Source: Roseiarcus sp963835885
GTDB lineage: Bacteria > Pseudomonadota > Alphaproteobacteria > Rhizobiales > Beijerinckiaceae
NCBI GenBank assembly: GCA_963835885.1
Contig: CAWIHF010000029.1
Location: forward strand, 1 to 64,000
Length of the DNA: 64,000 bases
Direction: 5' to 3'
A program made the position numbers and the translations under genes. How positions within the stretch are numbered: position 1 is the first letter of the stretch; the number at the start of each line of letters is the position of its first letter. The notes beneath the pieces were generated by a model, which saw only the letters and a list, made by a program, of their open reading frames with translations, was not told where the DNA came from and did not search any database. This document shows positions 45,150-54,448 of this stretch, piece by piece.

Positions 45150-46404
45150 CAGGGGAATCGGGTGAACGGATCATGCGGCGATGAGGCTTGCGAGGTAGTC
45201 GTCGTCCCATCCCGCGGTTTTTCGTTTCAGGCGTTGGGAATCTTTACCTGGAGCGGTTCGAAGGACGTTGCTTGCTATGTGCTTTAGGGTTGTGAAGTTG
45301 GCGGGGGCATTGTCGGTTCGGACCCTGCATTCGTCGTCGCGAAAGATCATGTCGAGCACCCAATGCAGCCCGTTCTCGATTGCCCAATGATCTCGGATCA
45401 TCGGCCCGATCAGATTGGCGAGCATGGTCAGCGAAGTGATGTAGAAGCGGGTTTCGTTTGAGATTTTAGCTTCGATTTCGCGCTGGCTCTCGACCATGAC
45501 GACGGCTTTCAATCCCGGCCAGTCATGGCGCTGTTGCAGCCATTCAACGTCGTGGAATACGGTGTAGGAACGGGTTTCGATGCGCCCATGATCGCCGTCG
45601 ACCGTCTCGTGTCGGCTGATGACGACATCTTTGAAACCGTTGACTTTCTGCTCGGCGGCGAGGAGTTTCACGTCATCGTGCAACGTGCCCTGGTTGCCTT
45701 TGAGCGCGATGATGTAATCAGCCTTGTTGTCGATGATCTTGCCTGGCGATGTGGCGTTGACATCCCATCGCGTCGATGGTGACGACGGCGCCTTCGATCG
45801 CCATCATGTCGAGCAGCGCCGGAATGGCGACGATCTCATTGGATTTTTCCGCCACCGCGATTTGGCCCATGACCAGACGCTGGCGCGCGGCGAAAGCCGA
45901 GACCATGTGGATCGGCTGCTTTCGATCCCTTCTTTCGATGGGAGCGGCGCGAGGTCTTGCCGTCGACGGCGATCACCTCGGCCGGGGTGTTGGTCAGAGC
46001 CGCCGCCCAAGCGATGAAGCAGCGCCGGAATGCCGCAGAGTCGAGCGTGGCGAAAATGTCGCCCAGATGATCATGCGCCGGAGTTCCGTCCTTGAACGGC
46101 CGGAACCGGCGCAGGAGCGCCAGCTTCTTCTCACCGAACCGCGCGATTTCGGTGAACGCTTCGCTGCCCGCCAGAACCGCCAAAAGGCACAAGAGCAGGA
46201 TTTCGTCGAGCGGATAGATCACCTTCCCGGCTTGCCGACCGTCCGGCATATCTTTGAAGTATTGAAGGAAAATCGTCGTTTCGGCCACAGCCGCGAAATT
46301 CTCAGGAATGTCGTCCATAAAATCCCCCACAAAGCGAATCAGAGGATTTCGAGAGATTCAAGCTTCTCACCGCGTTGTCACGAACTTCTTCACCCGATTG
46401 CCTG
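45150..46404 (-). mobile_element. ISAs1-family insertion sequence with 10-bp target duplication
   Basis: The terminal repeats are CAGGGGAATCGGGTGAA (45150-45166) and, on the other strand from 46404, CAGGCAATCGGGTGAA. The element is flanked by identical copies of GCGCTGCCCT at 45140-45149 and 46405-46414, a 10-bp duplication as expected for ISAs1. Intact flanking duplications indicate a fairly recent insertion. Size is about 1.26 kb. Confidence 0.88.
45171..46330 (-). pseudogene. ISAs1-family transposase, two frameshifts
   Basis: N-terminal part FLQYFKDMPDGRQAGKVIYPL, LLLCLLAVLAGSEAFTEIARFG, catalytic Asp in VIAVDGKTSRRS. After a slip near 45905 comes HMVSAFAARQRLVMGQ, with the second Asp in VVTIDAMGCQ. 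After a slip near 45720 comes IIALKGNQGTL, catalytic Glu in MIRDHWAIENGLHWVLDMIFRDD. Each slip corresponds to one extra base. Because the element's ends and duplication are perfect, the slips may be sequence errors. Confidence 0.85.
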
Positions 46405-46567
46405 GCGCTGCCCTGCAGCGGCCTTGACATCTTCGTTTGCCGCGAGCGCTGCGAGCAATCCCTGCGCCACGGCGATCTCCGGCATTTCCGGCGGCGGCGC
46501 GATCGAGTTGACAGCCTCGGGCCTTCGGACGCATCATGACAGCATCTGAGAGGGCATCTTGACGCGC

Positions 46568-46822
46568 ATGCGAACCACAGTCACGCTGGACCCCGACGTC
46601 GAATCCATGTTGCGAAAGGAGATGCGCAGACGCGGCGAGCCCTTCAAGCAGGTCTTGAACAACGCGATCCGCACCGGGCTGCGCAATTCTAGCCGGCGTG
46701 GCGAGGCCTTTGAGCCTCTGACGTTTGACATGGGCGAACCCCGCGTGGATCTCACCAAGGCGGCCGCGCTCGCCTCCGAGCTCGAGGACGAGGAGCTCAT
46801 CAGCCGGTATCGCCGCCGATGA
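46568..46822 (+). CDS. Ribbon-helix-helix antitoxin
   Basis: An 84-residue protein starting MRTTVTLDPDVESMLRKEMRRRGEPFKQVLNNAIRTGL, a ribbon-helix-helix DNA-binding domain, with an acidic C-terminus (AALASELEDEELISRYRR). An upstream TTG (46559) is also possible. It overlaps the PIN toxin gene by four bases. It should repress the pair and inhibit the nuclease. Confidence 0.88.
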   Translation: MRTTVTLDPDVESMLRKEMRRRGEPFKQVLNNAIRTGLRNSSRRGEAFEPLTFDMGEPRVDLTKAAALASELEDEELISRYRRR

Positions 46823-47250
46823 TCCTTCCGGACGCCAACGTGCTTCTCTGCGCAGTCAACAGATCGAGCGATCAGCATGGGGCGGCGCTCAAAGGCCTGG
46901 GGCGGGGCTTCGACGAGCCGCGCGGCGTCGCTTTTGCGTGGACGGCGCTTCTGGCCTTCATGCGCCTGAGCACGCGCCGCGGCATTTTTCTCCGTCCACT
47001 GTCTGTGGAAGACGCGCTGCGCGTCGTCGAGCGTTGGCTTCGTCACCCCCGCGCGCAGGTGGCGCACCCGAGCGAGCAGCACGCTGAAACCCTCGGGCGA
47101 TTGCTCAAGTCCGCCGGCGTCGCCGGAAATCTGACGGCGGATGCGCATCTTGCGGCGCTGGCGATTGAACACGGCGGAGCCGTCCTCACCTTCGATCGCG
47201 ATTTCGCGCGTTTCGAAGGCGTGCAGTGGATCCTGCCGGGGAAGGACTGA
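46819..47250 (+). CDS. PIN-domain toxin (VapC-like)
   Basis: A 143-residue PIN nuclease: Asp in MILPDANVLLCAVN, Glu position replaced by the TALLAFMRLSTR helix as in the group that recognises different RNA targets, Asp in NLTADAHLAALAI and Asp in AVLTFDRDFARF. The ending GVQWILPG is typical of VapC relatives of the MT0312 type. It is a second, unrelated toxin-antitoxin pair in the window, directly beside the ISAs1 element. Confidence 0.9.
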   Translation: MILPDANVLLCAVNRSSDQHGAALKGLGRGFDEPRGVAFAWTALLAFMRLSTRRGIFLRPLSVEDALRVVERWLRHPRAQVAHPSEQHAETLGRLLKSAGVAGNLTADAHLAALAIEHGGAVLTFDRDFARFEGVQWILPGKD

Positions 47251-47558
47251 GCCGCCCGCTGGCAGGAAGTCTGCGCGAGCGAGCGTCGCCTGAAAACGCA
47301 CTCTTCCATGATCAAGCGTTCAGGCTCTGATTCGTGGGCGCTGGCGCGGAGCTGCGTCGACCACATTCAGATCACCAAGGGCCAGGACCTCGGAGTCGGA
47401 TAGACCTAGGTAAATCCGGGGCGACGCGGACGGCAGCTTCTCCACCTCAGCGTTGCCAGCCCCACGACTTGAGCCGCTTTCGGACCCTCGCTCAAGCGAC
47501 AATGCGTCTTGGAGAATCACAGTGAAGCCATCAATCGGTTGCTGTTCAGCCCTTCGTA
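47251..47558. other. About 310 bases, no gene seen
   Basis: The only long frame (47320-47562 minus) overlaps the end of the CBS gene and has no recognised domain. I see no promoter-like hexamers or hairpin terminators that stand out. Confidence 0.35.
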
Positions 47559-48010
47559 TCACAATCGTGGATGACCTATATTCATCACATAATCTCGCAA
47601 GAGCGTCTCCTCATGCTCGACCTCTTCGAGGAGAGCTTCAAGCAAAAACCGCGCGTTCAGCACGCCGATCGGCCGGGAGTTTCTGATCCAAGATAGGTAT
47701 GTTCTTCAGCCTCCGGTCCTTCATGATCATCCACACATCATGCAACAGGTCGCCGGGCCGACAGGACACGACGGTGCGGGTCATGACGGCCGATGCGGCA
47801 GTCGTCTCTTCACTTTCTCGACGGTGACTGATTTGGCGGACGACATCCGTCTTGCTGATGATCCCAACCATTCGTTTATCGGCATCGCACACGACCACCA
47901 CATCCGCGTCAGGCTTCAGTAGAAGCTTCGCCGCTTCCGTCAGTGGAGCATCGTCCCTGATGAGTGATGAGGCGCTTGGATGCCGCAGGCAGAATTTTTT
48001 CTATGTGCAT
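47559..48010 (-). pseudogene. CBS-domain protein, two frameshifts
   Basis: It starts at 48010 (MHIEKILP). After a slip near 47980 it continues with APLTEAAKLLLKPDADVVVVCDADKRMVGIISKTDVVRQI and AVMTRTVVSCRPGDLLHDVWMIMKDRRLKNIPILDQ. After a slip near 47690 it ends PIGVLNARFLLEALLEEVEHEETLLRDYVM at 47559. This is a complete pair of CBS motifs of about 150 residues. Such stand-alone CBS proteins sense adenosyl nucleotides; the target is unknown. Both slips are single-base. Confidence 0.8.
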
Positions 48011-48103
48011 CAATCCACCTCCAACAAACTGTTCAGCCTCACTGGTATTCAAACGGATGTTCCCCTGTATCAGGCTTAGCGCGCTCCCGATAACGGGTTG
48101 ACC

Positions 48104-49767
48104 TTATTTCGCTTTTCGTCGCTGTGGGAGGGTTTTCCTGGTGGCTACGCGGGCCGGGTCGAGGGGCAGCGCGGCGGGAATGGCGACGCCGGCGGCTTCG
48201 AACAATTGGCGCACGTCGTCGCGCGGCGTCGGGACCTGATTGTAGGAGGGCCGACCGCCGATGATCACTTCGACGACGCAGAGACTGGCGAGCCGGTCGA
48301 GGCCTTCCTGCACGGTCAGGTCGATGTCGCGCCAGCGCTGGCGCAGGGCGTGCACCAGGAGATAGGCCAGCATGACGACGAGGGCGTGGCCGCGCGTGCG
48401 GTTCTCGTCGCGCAGATAGACCGGTCGCAACACGAGTTGCACGGATTTGGAGTCGCGAAACGGCAATGTGACGTGGGCTAGGTCCTTGTAGCGGTCGTGC
48501 ACAGTCTCTTGGCCGACGACGGTCTTCGGCAAATCGGTGCGTAGCGCGTTGAGCCGCGAGGCGCGCCGCCTCGACGTCCAAGCGGCCTTGGACACCGTGA
48601 CGACGACGCCCTGCGCCTGATCGGCGATCTGGACGATCTTGTCGAGGCCGAGCGTCTCGGACCTGGATTTCAGCCTGGCCAGTTGCGTCTTGGCCGCCGC
48701 TCGCGGATGCTCGTTCAAGTAGGCGCTGGCCGTTTCGGCGGAGGTGTGCAGCCTCGTCAGCTTGTCGGCTCGCAAGGCCGCCAGCTCTCGGCGCGGGCGG
48801 GATTGCGGCGCACCACATAACGCTCGCCGTCGAGGCCCTCGACCTCGGCCAGCGCGTCCTCGAACAGGTCCATCTGCAATACGCCGGCTGCGATCAGGCC
48901 GTCGATCTGCGCTTTCGTGATGGCGGTGATATAATGAAAGCCGGCGGCGGTGATTTCGGCGCGCTGTGGGGCTTTGATCATGCCGCGGTCGCCGACGAAG
49001 GTGACCCGCTCGGCCCCGAAACGGGCGGCGGCTTTGTTGACTTGCGAAGAGAACGTCTTGACGTCGGACGTGTTGCCTTTGAAGACCTCGATCGACAGCG
49101 GGCGACCGTCGGCGTCGGCGAGCAGGCCGATCACGATCTGACGCTTGCCCGACTTGCGCTCCCGGTTGTAGCCGAACGCGGCAAAGGCGTTGTGCTCGCC
49201 TTCGAGGTACGTGCTGGTCACGTCGTAGAGAAAGACGTCGGGCGCCGAGGCCGGTTCTCTCTGAACAAACAACCGGCTCTCGATCTCGGCTTGGTTGTCC
49301 GCCAGCCAATCCAGATTGTCGTAAAGGCCGTCCTCGTCGGACCCGACCATGCCCAGCGCCGCGCCGACGGCATGGCTGCCCGCCAGCCGAACCACCGATA
49401 GACGCGAGCCCTGATCGAGCACACGCGCAATGATCTGCGACAGTCGCCAGCTTGCCCTGCCGATCGGAGCCCAGGGCGGCGATGAAGCCGAGTTCGCGCG
49501 CCATCTGCGACAGAACCCAAACCGCCCCCACCGAGGGACCCTGCTTCAACTCCGGCCCGCTCTCGCCGGCGGACGCCAGCATGCGGCCCAAATCGCCTTT
49601 GTGTTTCAGCGCCAGCCGGATCGCCTCGAACTCTTCCGGTTTGTAGTGCGTGAGGTTGGCCAGCGTTCGATGCTTGACATTGCCGTCCTCGCGATAGGTC
49701 TCGCGCAGCAGGTGGCGGGCGTAAGTCTTGCCGTTGAGGCGAGTGACCGAACTGTCGGACGAGACAT
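48104..49767 (-). pseudogene. IS1634-family transposase, compensated frameshifts
   Basis: N-terminal VTRLNGKTYARHLLRETYREDG, KHRTLANLTHYKPEEFEAIR and GAVWVLSQMARELGF lie in one frame. The middle, with the catalytic Asp in FLYDVTSTYLEG, NRERKSGKRQIVIGLLAD and Asp in VTFVGDRGMI, lies in another frame from about 49450 to 48790. The end, ALRADKLTRLHTSAETASAYL, DSKSVQLVLRPVYLRDENRTRGHALVVMLAY, is back in the first frame. The 495-codon frame stays open throughout, but its middle third is nonsense. I could not identify the terminal inverted repeats. Confidence 0.82.
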
Positions 49768-50146
49768 TATGGATATGTGATGTAAGCCAAAAGCGCTTTG
49801 ATGCCGCAAGAGTAAATATGTCGCATATTAGTGGCTACACATCAATCGCGCAAATCGCCTCCAACATATTGATTTACAACTATAAACTGTCGATGAGCAA
49901 GCTGACTGAAGGGAGGAACGTCCGTTCAAACGCAAACTAATCCAGGAAGGCGCCGCAGACTTTGACCTGAATCAATTGCGCGTCGTCAGAGCCAGGCGCC
50001 AAAGACAAGTTTTAGTTCTGTTCTCTATTGAAAAATTGGAAAATCGACATTGCGCGGCAAGCAAGTCGAAATATTTCAATTCGAAATGACACCCCGCCGG
50101 AAGGATCGAGAGACGCCGTCTTTTGGCGGCAAAGGGCCGCGGTCCT
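49768..50146. other. About 380 bases, AT-richer, no gene seen
   Basis: The segment 49790-50080 is the most AT-rich part of its neighbourhood, a sign of imported or non-coding DNA between the IS1634 element and rarA. No open frame with a domain is present. Confidence 0.4.
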
Positions 50147-51457
50147 TCACTCCCGCCCCCGCTGCTCCCTGAGCCGCGCCCAGTATTCGAGCCGCTTCCG
50201 GATCTCGCGCTCGAAGCCGCGCTCGGCCGGATCGTAGAGGGTTTTCCGGCCGAGCGCGTCGGGCCAGTAGTTTTGGCCGCTGAAGGCGTCCGGCGCGTCG
50301 TGGTCGTATTGGCAATCGGCCCCGTAGCCTTCGCGCTTCATGAGGCGGGTCGGCGCGTTGAGGATGGTTTTCGGCGGCGTCAGGGAGCCGTGCGCCTTGG
50401 CGAGGTCCTGCGCCGAGCCGAAGGCCCGGTAGATCGCGTTGGACTTCGGCGCGGTCGCGACATAGACGACCGCCTCGGCGATCGCGAGCTCGCCCTCGGG
50501 GCTGCCGAGGAAATCGTAGGCCTCCTTGGCGGCGTTGGCGACGACGAGGGCCTGCGGGTCGGCGAGCCCGATATCCTCCGACGCCATGCGCACCACCCGC
50601 CGGGCGATGAACAGCGGGTCCTCTCCGGCGTCCAACATGCGCGCCAGATAGTAGAGCGCGGCGTCGGGATCGGAGCCGCGCACGCATTTGTGCAGCGCCG
50701 AGATCAGGTTGTAGTGGCCATCCTGCGCCTTGTCGTAGATCGGCGCGCGGCGCTGTACGACCTCGACCAGCCGGGCTGCGTCGAGCGTCTCGTCCGGCCG
50801 CGCGGCGCGCCAGACTTCCTCGGCCAGCGTCAGGACGGCGCGGCCGTCCCCGTCGGCCATGCCGATCATCGCTGCGCGCGCCTCGGCGTCGAGCGGCAAA
50901 GGTTTGCAGATGAGGCGTTCGGCCCGTTCGAGCAGCGCTTCGAGCGCCTCCGCGGCCAGCGGCCGGAAGACGAGCACGCGCGCCCGCGACAGCAGCGCGG
51001 CGTTGAGCTCGAACGACGGGTTTTCCGTCGTCGCCCCGATCAGGGTCACCGCGCCGTCCTCCATCACCGGCAGGAAAGAATCCTGCTGCGCACGATTGAA
51101 GCGATGGATCTCGTCGACGAACAGCAGCGTCCCCTGCCCTCGAGCGCGCCGCATCCTCGCCGCCTCGAAGATTTTCTTGAGTTCGGCGACGCCCGAATGG
51201 ATGGCGGAAACCTGCACGAAGACGTCGGAGCGCAAAGCGCCGATGAGGCGGGCGACCGTCGTCTTGCCGCTGCCCGGCGGCCCCCAGAAGATCATCGAGC
51301 CGAGCGTCGGCGATTCGAGCAGGCGGGTCAGAGCGCCGTACGGCCCGGTCAGATGCTCCTGCCCGGAGACTTCGGCGAGCGTTTTCGGCCGCAAACGTTC
51401 GGCGAGCGGCGGGGGCGGCGGCTCGGCCTTCTGGCTCGCATCATCGAAAAGGCTCAT
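50147..51457 (-). CDS. rarA: Replication-associated recombination protein A
   Basis: A 436-residue AAA+ clamp-loader-like ATPase: PLAERLRPKTLAEVSGQEHL, Walker A GPPGSGKTTVARLIG, Walker B LLFVDEIHRFNRAQQD, sensor 1 LIGATTENPSFELN, arginine finger LLSRARVLVFRPL, and the C-terminal tetramerisation domain with KCVRGSDPDAALYYLARML and FSGQNYWPD. RarA (MgsA) binds SSB and acts at stalled replication forks. Length is normal. The gene stands alone. Confidence 0.96.
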   Translation of the reverse strand: MSLFDDASQKAEPPPPPLAERLRPKTLAEVSGQEHLTGPYGALTRLLESPTLGSMIFWGPPGSGKTTVARLIGALRSDVFVQVSAIHSGVAELKKIFEAARMRRARGQGTLLFVDEIHRFNRAQQDSFLPVMEDGAVTLIGATTENPSFELNAALLSRARVLVFRPLAAEALEALLERAERLICKPLPLDAEARAAMIGMADGDGRAVLTLAEEVWRAARPDETLDAARLVEVVQRRAPIYDKAQDGHYNLISALHKCVRGSDPDAALYYLARMLDAGEDPLFIARRVVRMASEDIGLADPQALVVANAAKEAYDFLGSPEGELAIAEAVVYVATAPKSNAIYRAFGSAQDLAKAHGSLTPPKTILNAPTRLMKREGYGADCQYDHDAPDAFSGQNYWPDALGRKTLYDPAERGFEREIRKRLEYWARLREQRGRE

Positions 51458-51576
51458 CGGATCCTTGTCTCGCGCGGCTCGGGGCCTGTCCAGCGCAAGC
51501 TGCGGCGCCCTGCCGGCTTGCCCCTCGCACGCCTGAGCCTATGCTCTTCCGCGCCTTCCAAGCCCGGGAATCCGAC

Positions 51577-52761
51577 ATGAACGCCTTCGTCCTGCCTTAC
51601 GCTCCCTCAGAAAGAGAGGGGTTCCTCCCCGAGCGGCTCGAGCGGCTGACCGCTGCCATGCAGCGCCAGATCGATGAAAAGAAAGCGCCCGGCGCCTCCA
51701 TGCTGATCGCCCGCCACGGCAAGCTCGTCTATCGGCAATGCCTGGGCGCGCTACGTCCCGGCGGTCCGCCGATGAACGAAGACGCGATATTCCGGATCTA
51801 TTCGATGACCAAGCCGATCGTTTCCGTGGCGGCGATGATGCTCGTCGAGGAAGGGCGGCTGTCGATCATCGATCCCGTGTCGGCCTACATTCCTGCCTTC
51901 GCCGACGTCAAGGTCGGCGTCCCGGACGGCGACCGTCTCGAACTCACGCCCCCGAGGCGGCCCGTCACCGTCCAGGACCTGATGCGCCACACGTCGGGAT
52001 TGACCTACGGATTCACCGGCGGCTCTCCAGTCCAGAAACTGACCAAGGCCGCAGACCTCCGGAACCCCAATCGGACAATCGCGCAGACCGTCGAGAAGAT
52101 CGCCGCCCTGCCGCTCATGCATCAGCCAGGCGAGGCGTGGGAGTACAGCCTGTCGACCGACGTGCTCGGACGCATCGTCGAGATCGTCGAGGGCGCCCGT
52201 CTGAGCGACGTCTTGCGCGAACGCATTTTCGAACCGCTCGGCATGAACGACACTGCCTTCTTCACCCCGGAATCGAAACTCGTACGACGCGCCGATCCCT
52301 TCTCGTTCGACTTCATGACCACGGCGGGGGTCGACAGCTGTAACGCGACCCAGCCGCCAAAGTTCGAGTCCGGCGGCGGCGGCCTGTTGTCGACGCTCGC
52401 CGACTACACCCGCTTCACCGCGATGCTCAGCGCCGGCGGCGCACTCGAGGGCGTGCGCCTTCTCAGCCCCCGGACGCTCGCCTTCATGGCGAGCGACCAT
52501 CTTGCCGCAAACGCGCGCCGCGACCACTACCTGCTGTGGCCCGGACACGGCTTCGGGCTCGGCTTCGCGGTGCGCAACGACTCCGGCAAGGCGCCGACGG
52601 CGGGAAGCGTCGGCGAGTTCTTTTGGGGCGGCATGATGGGAACCGCCTTCTGGGTGTCGCCGCGGGATTCGCTGTTCGCCATTCTCATGATTCAGACGCC
52701 GGAATACCGCGAGTATTTCCGCGTACTGTTCCGCAATCTCGTCAGCGCTGCAATCGCCTGA
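51577..52761 (+). CDS. Beta-lactamase-family serine hydrolase (class C-like esterase)
   Basis: A 394-residue protein with the serine-beta-lactamase fold: nucleophile motif SMTKPIVSVAAMM (S-x-x-K), the Tyr motif EYSLSTDVLGRIVE (Y-x-L/S), the LMRHTSGLTYGF block, and a C-terminal HGFGLGFAVRND / GEFFWGGMMGTAFWVSP in place of KTG. There is no signal peptide. The start at 51577 (MNAFVLPYAP) is chosen; ATG 51541 is in frame upstream. This is an EstB-like esterase group; the substrate is unknown. Confidence 0.9.
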   Translation: MNAFVLPYAPSEREGFLPERLERLTAAMQRQIDEKKAPGASMLIARHGKLVYRQCLGALRPGGPPMNEDAIFRIYSMTKPIVSVAAMMLVEEGRLSIIDPVSAYIPAFADVKVGVPDGDRLELTPPRRPVTVQDLMRHTSGLTYGFTGGSPVQKLTKAADLRNPNRTIAQTVEKIAALPLMHQPGEAWEYSLSTDVLGRIVEIVEGARLSDVLRERIFEPLGMNDTAFFTPESKLVRRADPFSFDFMTTAGVDSCNATQPPKFESGGGGLLSTLADYTRFTAMLSAGGALEGVRLLSPRTLAFMASDHLAANARRDHYLLWPGHGFGLGFAVRNDSGKAPTAGSVGEFFWGGMMGTAFWVSPRDSLFAILMIQTPEYREYFRVLFRNLVSAAIA

Positions 52762-52775
52762 GGCGACGAAGCGTC

Positions 52776-53213
52776 TCACCAGACGCCGGTGTTCGGCATC
52801 GACGCCCACGGTTCCGCCGCGGGCAGCGATCCGCCCTTCTGGATGAGCTCGATCGAGATCGCGTCCGGCGTGCGAATGAAGGCCATGTGGCCGTCGCGCG
52901 GCGGCCGGTTGATCGTCACGCCGGCGTCCTTCAGCTTGGCGCAGGTCGCGTAGATGTCGTCGACCCGGTAGGCGAGATGCCCGAAGTTGCGTCCGCCCGA
53001 ATAGACCTCCGGGTCCCAGTTGTAGGTGAGCTCGACGAGCGGCGCCTGGTCCTTGCGCGCCCGTTCGGCGTCGCCGGGAGCGGCGAGAAACACCAGCGTA
53101 TAGCGGCCCTTCTCGTTCTCGAGCCGCCGGGTTTCGACGAAGCCGAGCAGCTCGAAAAACGCGATCGTGGCCTTAAGGTCCGTCACGCGGATCATCGTGT
53201 GCAGATATTCCAT
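52776..53213 (-). CDS. gloA: Lactoylglutathione lyase (glyoxalase I)
   Basis: A 145-residue single-domain VOC enzyme: HTMIRVTDLKATIAFFELLGF (metal His), LVELTYNWD (Glu), NFGHLAYRVDDIYATC (His) and ISIELIQKG (Glu) give the four ligands of the nickel-type glyoxalase I, with RDGHMAFIRTPD between. It converts the methylglyoxal-glutathione hemithioacetal to lactoylglutathione. It is convergent with the serine hydrolase gene and divergent from the GT8 gene. Confidence 0.92.
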   Translation of the reverse strand: MEYLHTMIRVTDLKATIAFFELLGFVETRRLENEKGRYTLVFLAAPGDAERARKDQAPLVELTYNWDPEVYSGGRNFGHLAYRVDDIYATCAKLKDAGVTINRPPRDGHMAFIRTPDAISIELIQKGGSLPAAEPWASMPNTGVW

Positions 53214-53374
53214 GGTGTTCCCTCGTCCGGTTTGCTCTTGCTCAGTCTATCATAGCGGCTCCGGCTCGAATGGGGCAGCCCGAGTTTCACTTTCGCGGAC
53301 CGGAGCGACCAAACCGTCAGTTTCGGGGGCCGGCGATTCTCGATAGACCGGCGTGACACCCAAGGGGGCCTCCT

Positions 53375-54319
53375 GTGCGCACAGCCTATTGCTTCACGCC
53401 GGATCGTGCGTTCTTTCCGCCGGCGTTGCGCGCTATCGCCTCGCTGATCGACGCCGAGCCCGATTGGAGCCACGAGATCTTCCTCGTCTGCGAGCCGGAC
53501 GACGTGACGCCGGGCTTCGACAGGCTGCCCCGCCCCTTGCGCGAGCGCATCAAGCTGCTGACCCTCGACTTTACGCGCTTCGACGCGGGTCTTTCCGGCA
53601 AGGGACGGTTTTCGCGCGCGGTCTTCCGCCGCCTCTACCTCGATGAAATCCTGCCCGCGCATGTCGAGCGGATCGTCAGCGTCGATTCGGACATGCTGAT
53701 CGTGCGGCCCGGGCTCTCGCGCCTGGCCGACTTCGACCTCGGCGGGCGGCCGCTCGCCGCGGCCTACGACATGATTTTTCTGATGGACTTCAGAAGGGAC
53801 AGGCTGGCGCAGCAGTTCCAGCGGTCCCGGCGCGCGCTCGGGCTCGCACACGACACGCCCTACTTCAACGCCGGCCTGATGGCGATCGACCGCGCCGCAT
53901 GGCGCGTAGAGAAGCTGACCGAGCGCGTGACGACGGCGCTCAAGGACGAGCCGAAGCGCTTTGCCTTCATGGAGCAGGATGCGCTGAACGCAACCTTGCG
54001 CGGCCGTTTCGCGCCGCTGTCGCCGCGCTTTAATTTCATGGGGGATTTCTTCCTGCTCGACCTCGAGCGGACGATCGAGCCGATCGTGCTGCATTTCGTC
54101 AATGCGCCGAAGCCGTGGGAGCTCGCCGCCTGGCGAGGCGAAGCTCGCTTCGCCGAGAATTACCGCGACTGGTTCGCCGCCTCGCCCTGGTCCGATTGGG
54201 TGGCGACGCCGGCGGCGCCGGCATGGCGGCGGACCCGGCCGCCGCTAACCAGACGCAGGCAAGACTTCTCCAGGCGCCTGTCTCTATTTCTGGAGCAGAC
54301 GCCATTTATTGACAAATAG
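53375..54319 (+). CDS. Family 8 glycosyltransferase
   Basis: A 314-residue protein starting at GTG 53375 after AAGGGGG. The N-terminal is CFTPDRAFFPPALRAIASL, the DxD motif is VERIVSVDSDMLIVRPG, then FNAGLMAIDRAAW, QDALNATLRGRFAPLSPRFN and the final metal His HFVNAPKPW are all GT8 features. It is a retaining sugar transferase, probably acting on lipopolysaccharide or another surface glycan. It lacks membrane segments. Confidence 0.92.
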   Translation: MRTAYCFTPDRAFFPPALRAIASLIDAEPDWSHEIFLVCEPDDVTPGFDRLPRPLRERIKLLTLDFTRFDAGLSGKGRFSRAVFRRLYLDEILPAHVERIVSVDSDMLIVRPGLSRLADFDLGGRPLAAAYDMIFLMDFRRDRLAQQFQRSRRALGLAHDTPYFNAGLMAIDRAAWRVEKLTERVTTALKDEPKRFAFMEQDALNATLRGRFAPLSPRFNFMGDFFLLDLERTIEPIVLHFVNAPKPWELAAWRGEARFAENYRDWFAASPWSDWVATPAAPAWRRTRPPLTRRRQDFSRRLSLFLEQTPFIDK

Positions 54320-54349
54320 TTGACTTAAAAAAGTATTGCTTCAAATAAT
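54320..54349 (+). promoter_or_regulatory. AT-rich promoter of the outer-membrane barrel gene
   Basis: TTGACT at 54320-54325 and AATAAT at 54344-54349 with an 18-bp spacer in a strikingly AT-rich 60-base stretch, about 100 bp before the start of the barrel gene. The hexamers are close to the sigma-70 consensus. Confidence 0.5.
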
Positions 54350-54448
54350 TATGATCATGCTTAAGTCCTGATTAAGTCTTCTTCGCCAGGATGACTTTCG
54401 GCGCCACGCTCTTTAAAGCGCACCGGCGCGCCATTCTGGGGCGAACCA

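Noticed and set aside
45776..46549. 257-codon frame antisense to the ISAs1 transposase
   Set aside because: The transposase motifs with all three catalytic acids are on the minus strand; this is a mirror frame extending past the IS end.
50123..51580. 485-codon frame antisense to rarA
   Set aside because: Mirror frame of a highly conserved ATPase gene.
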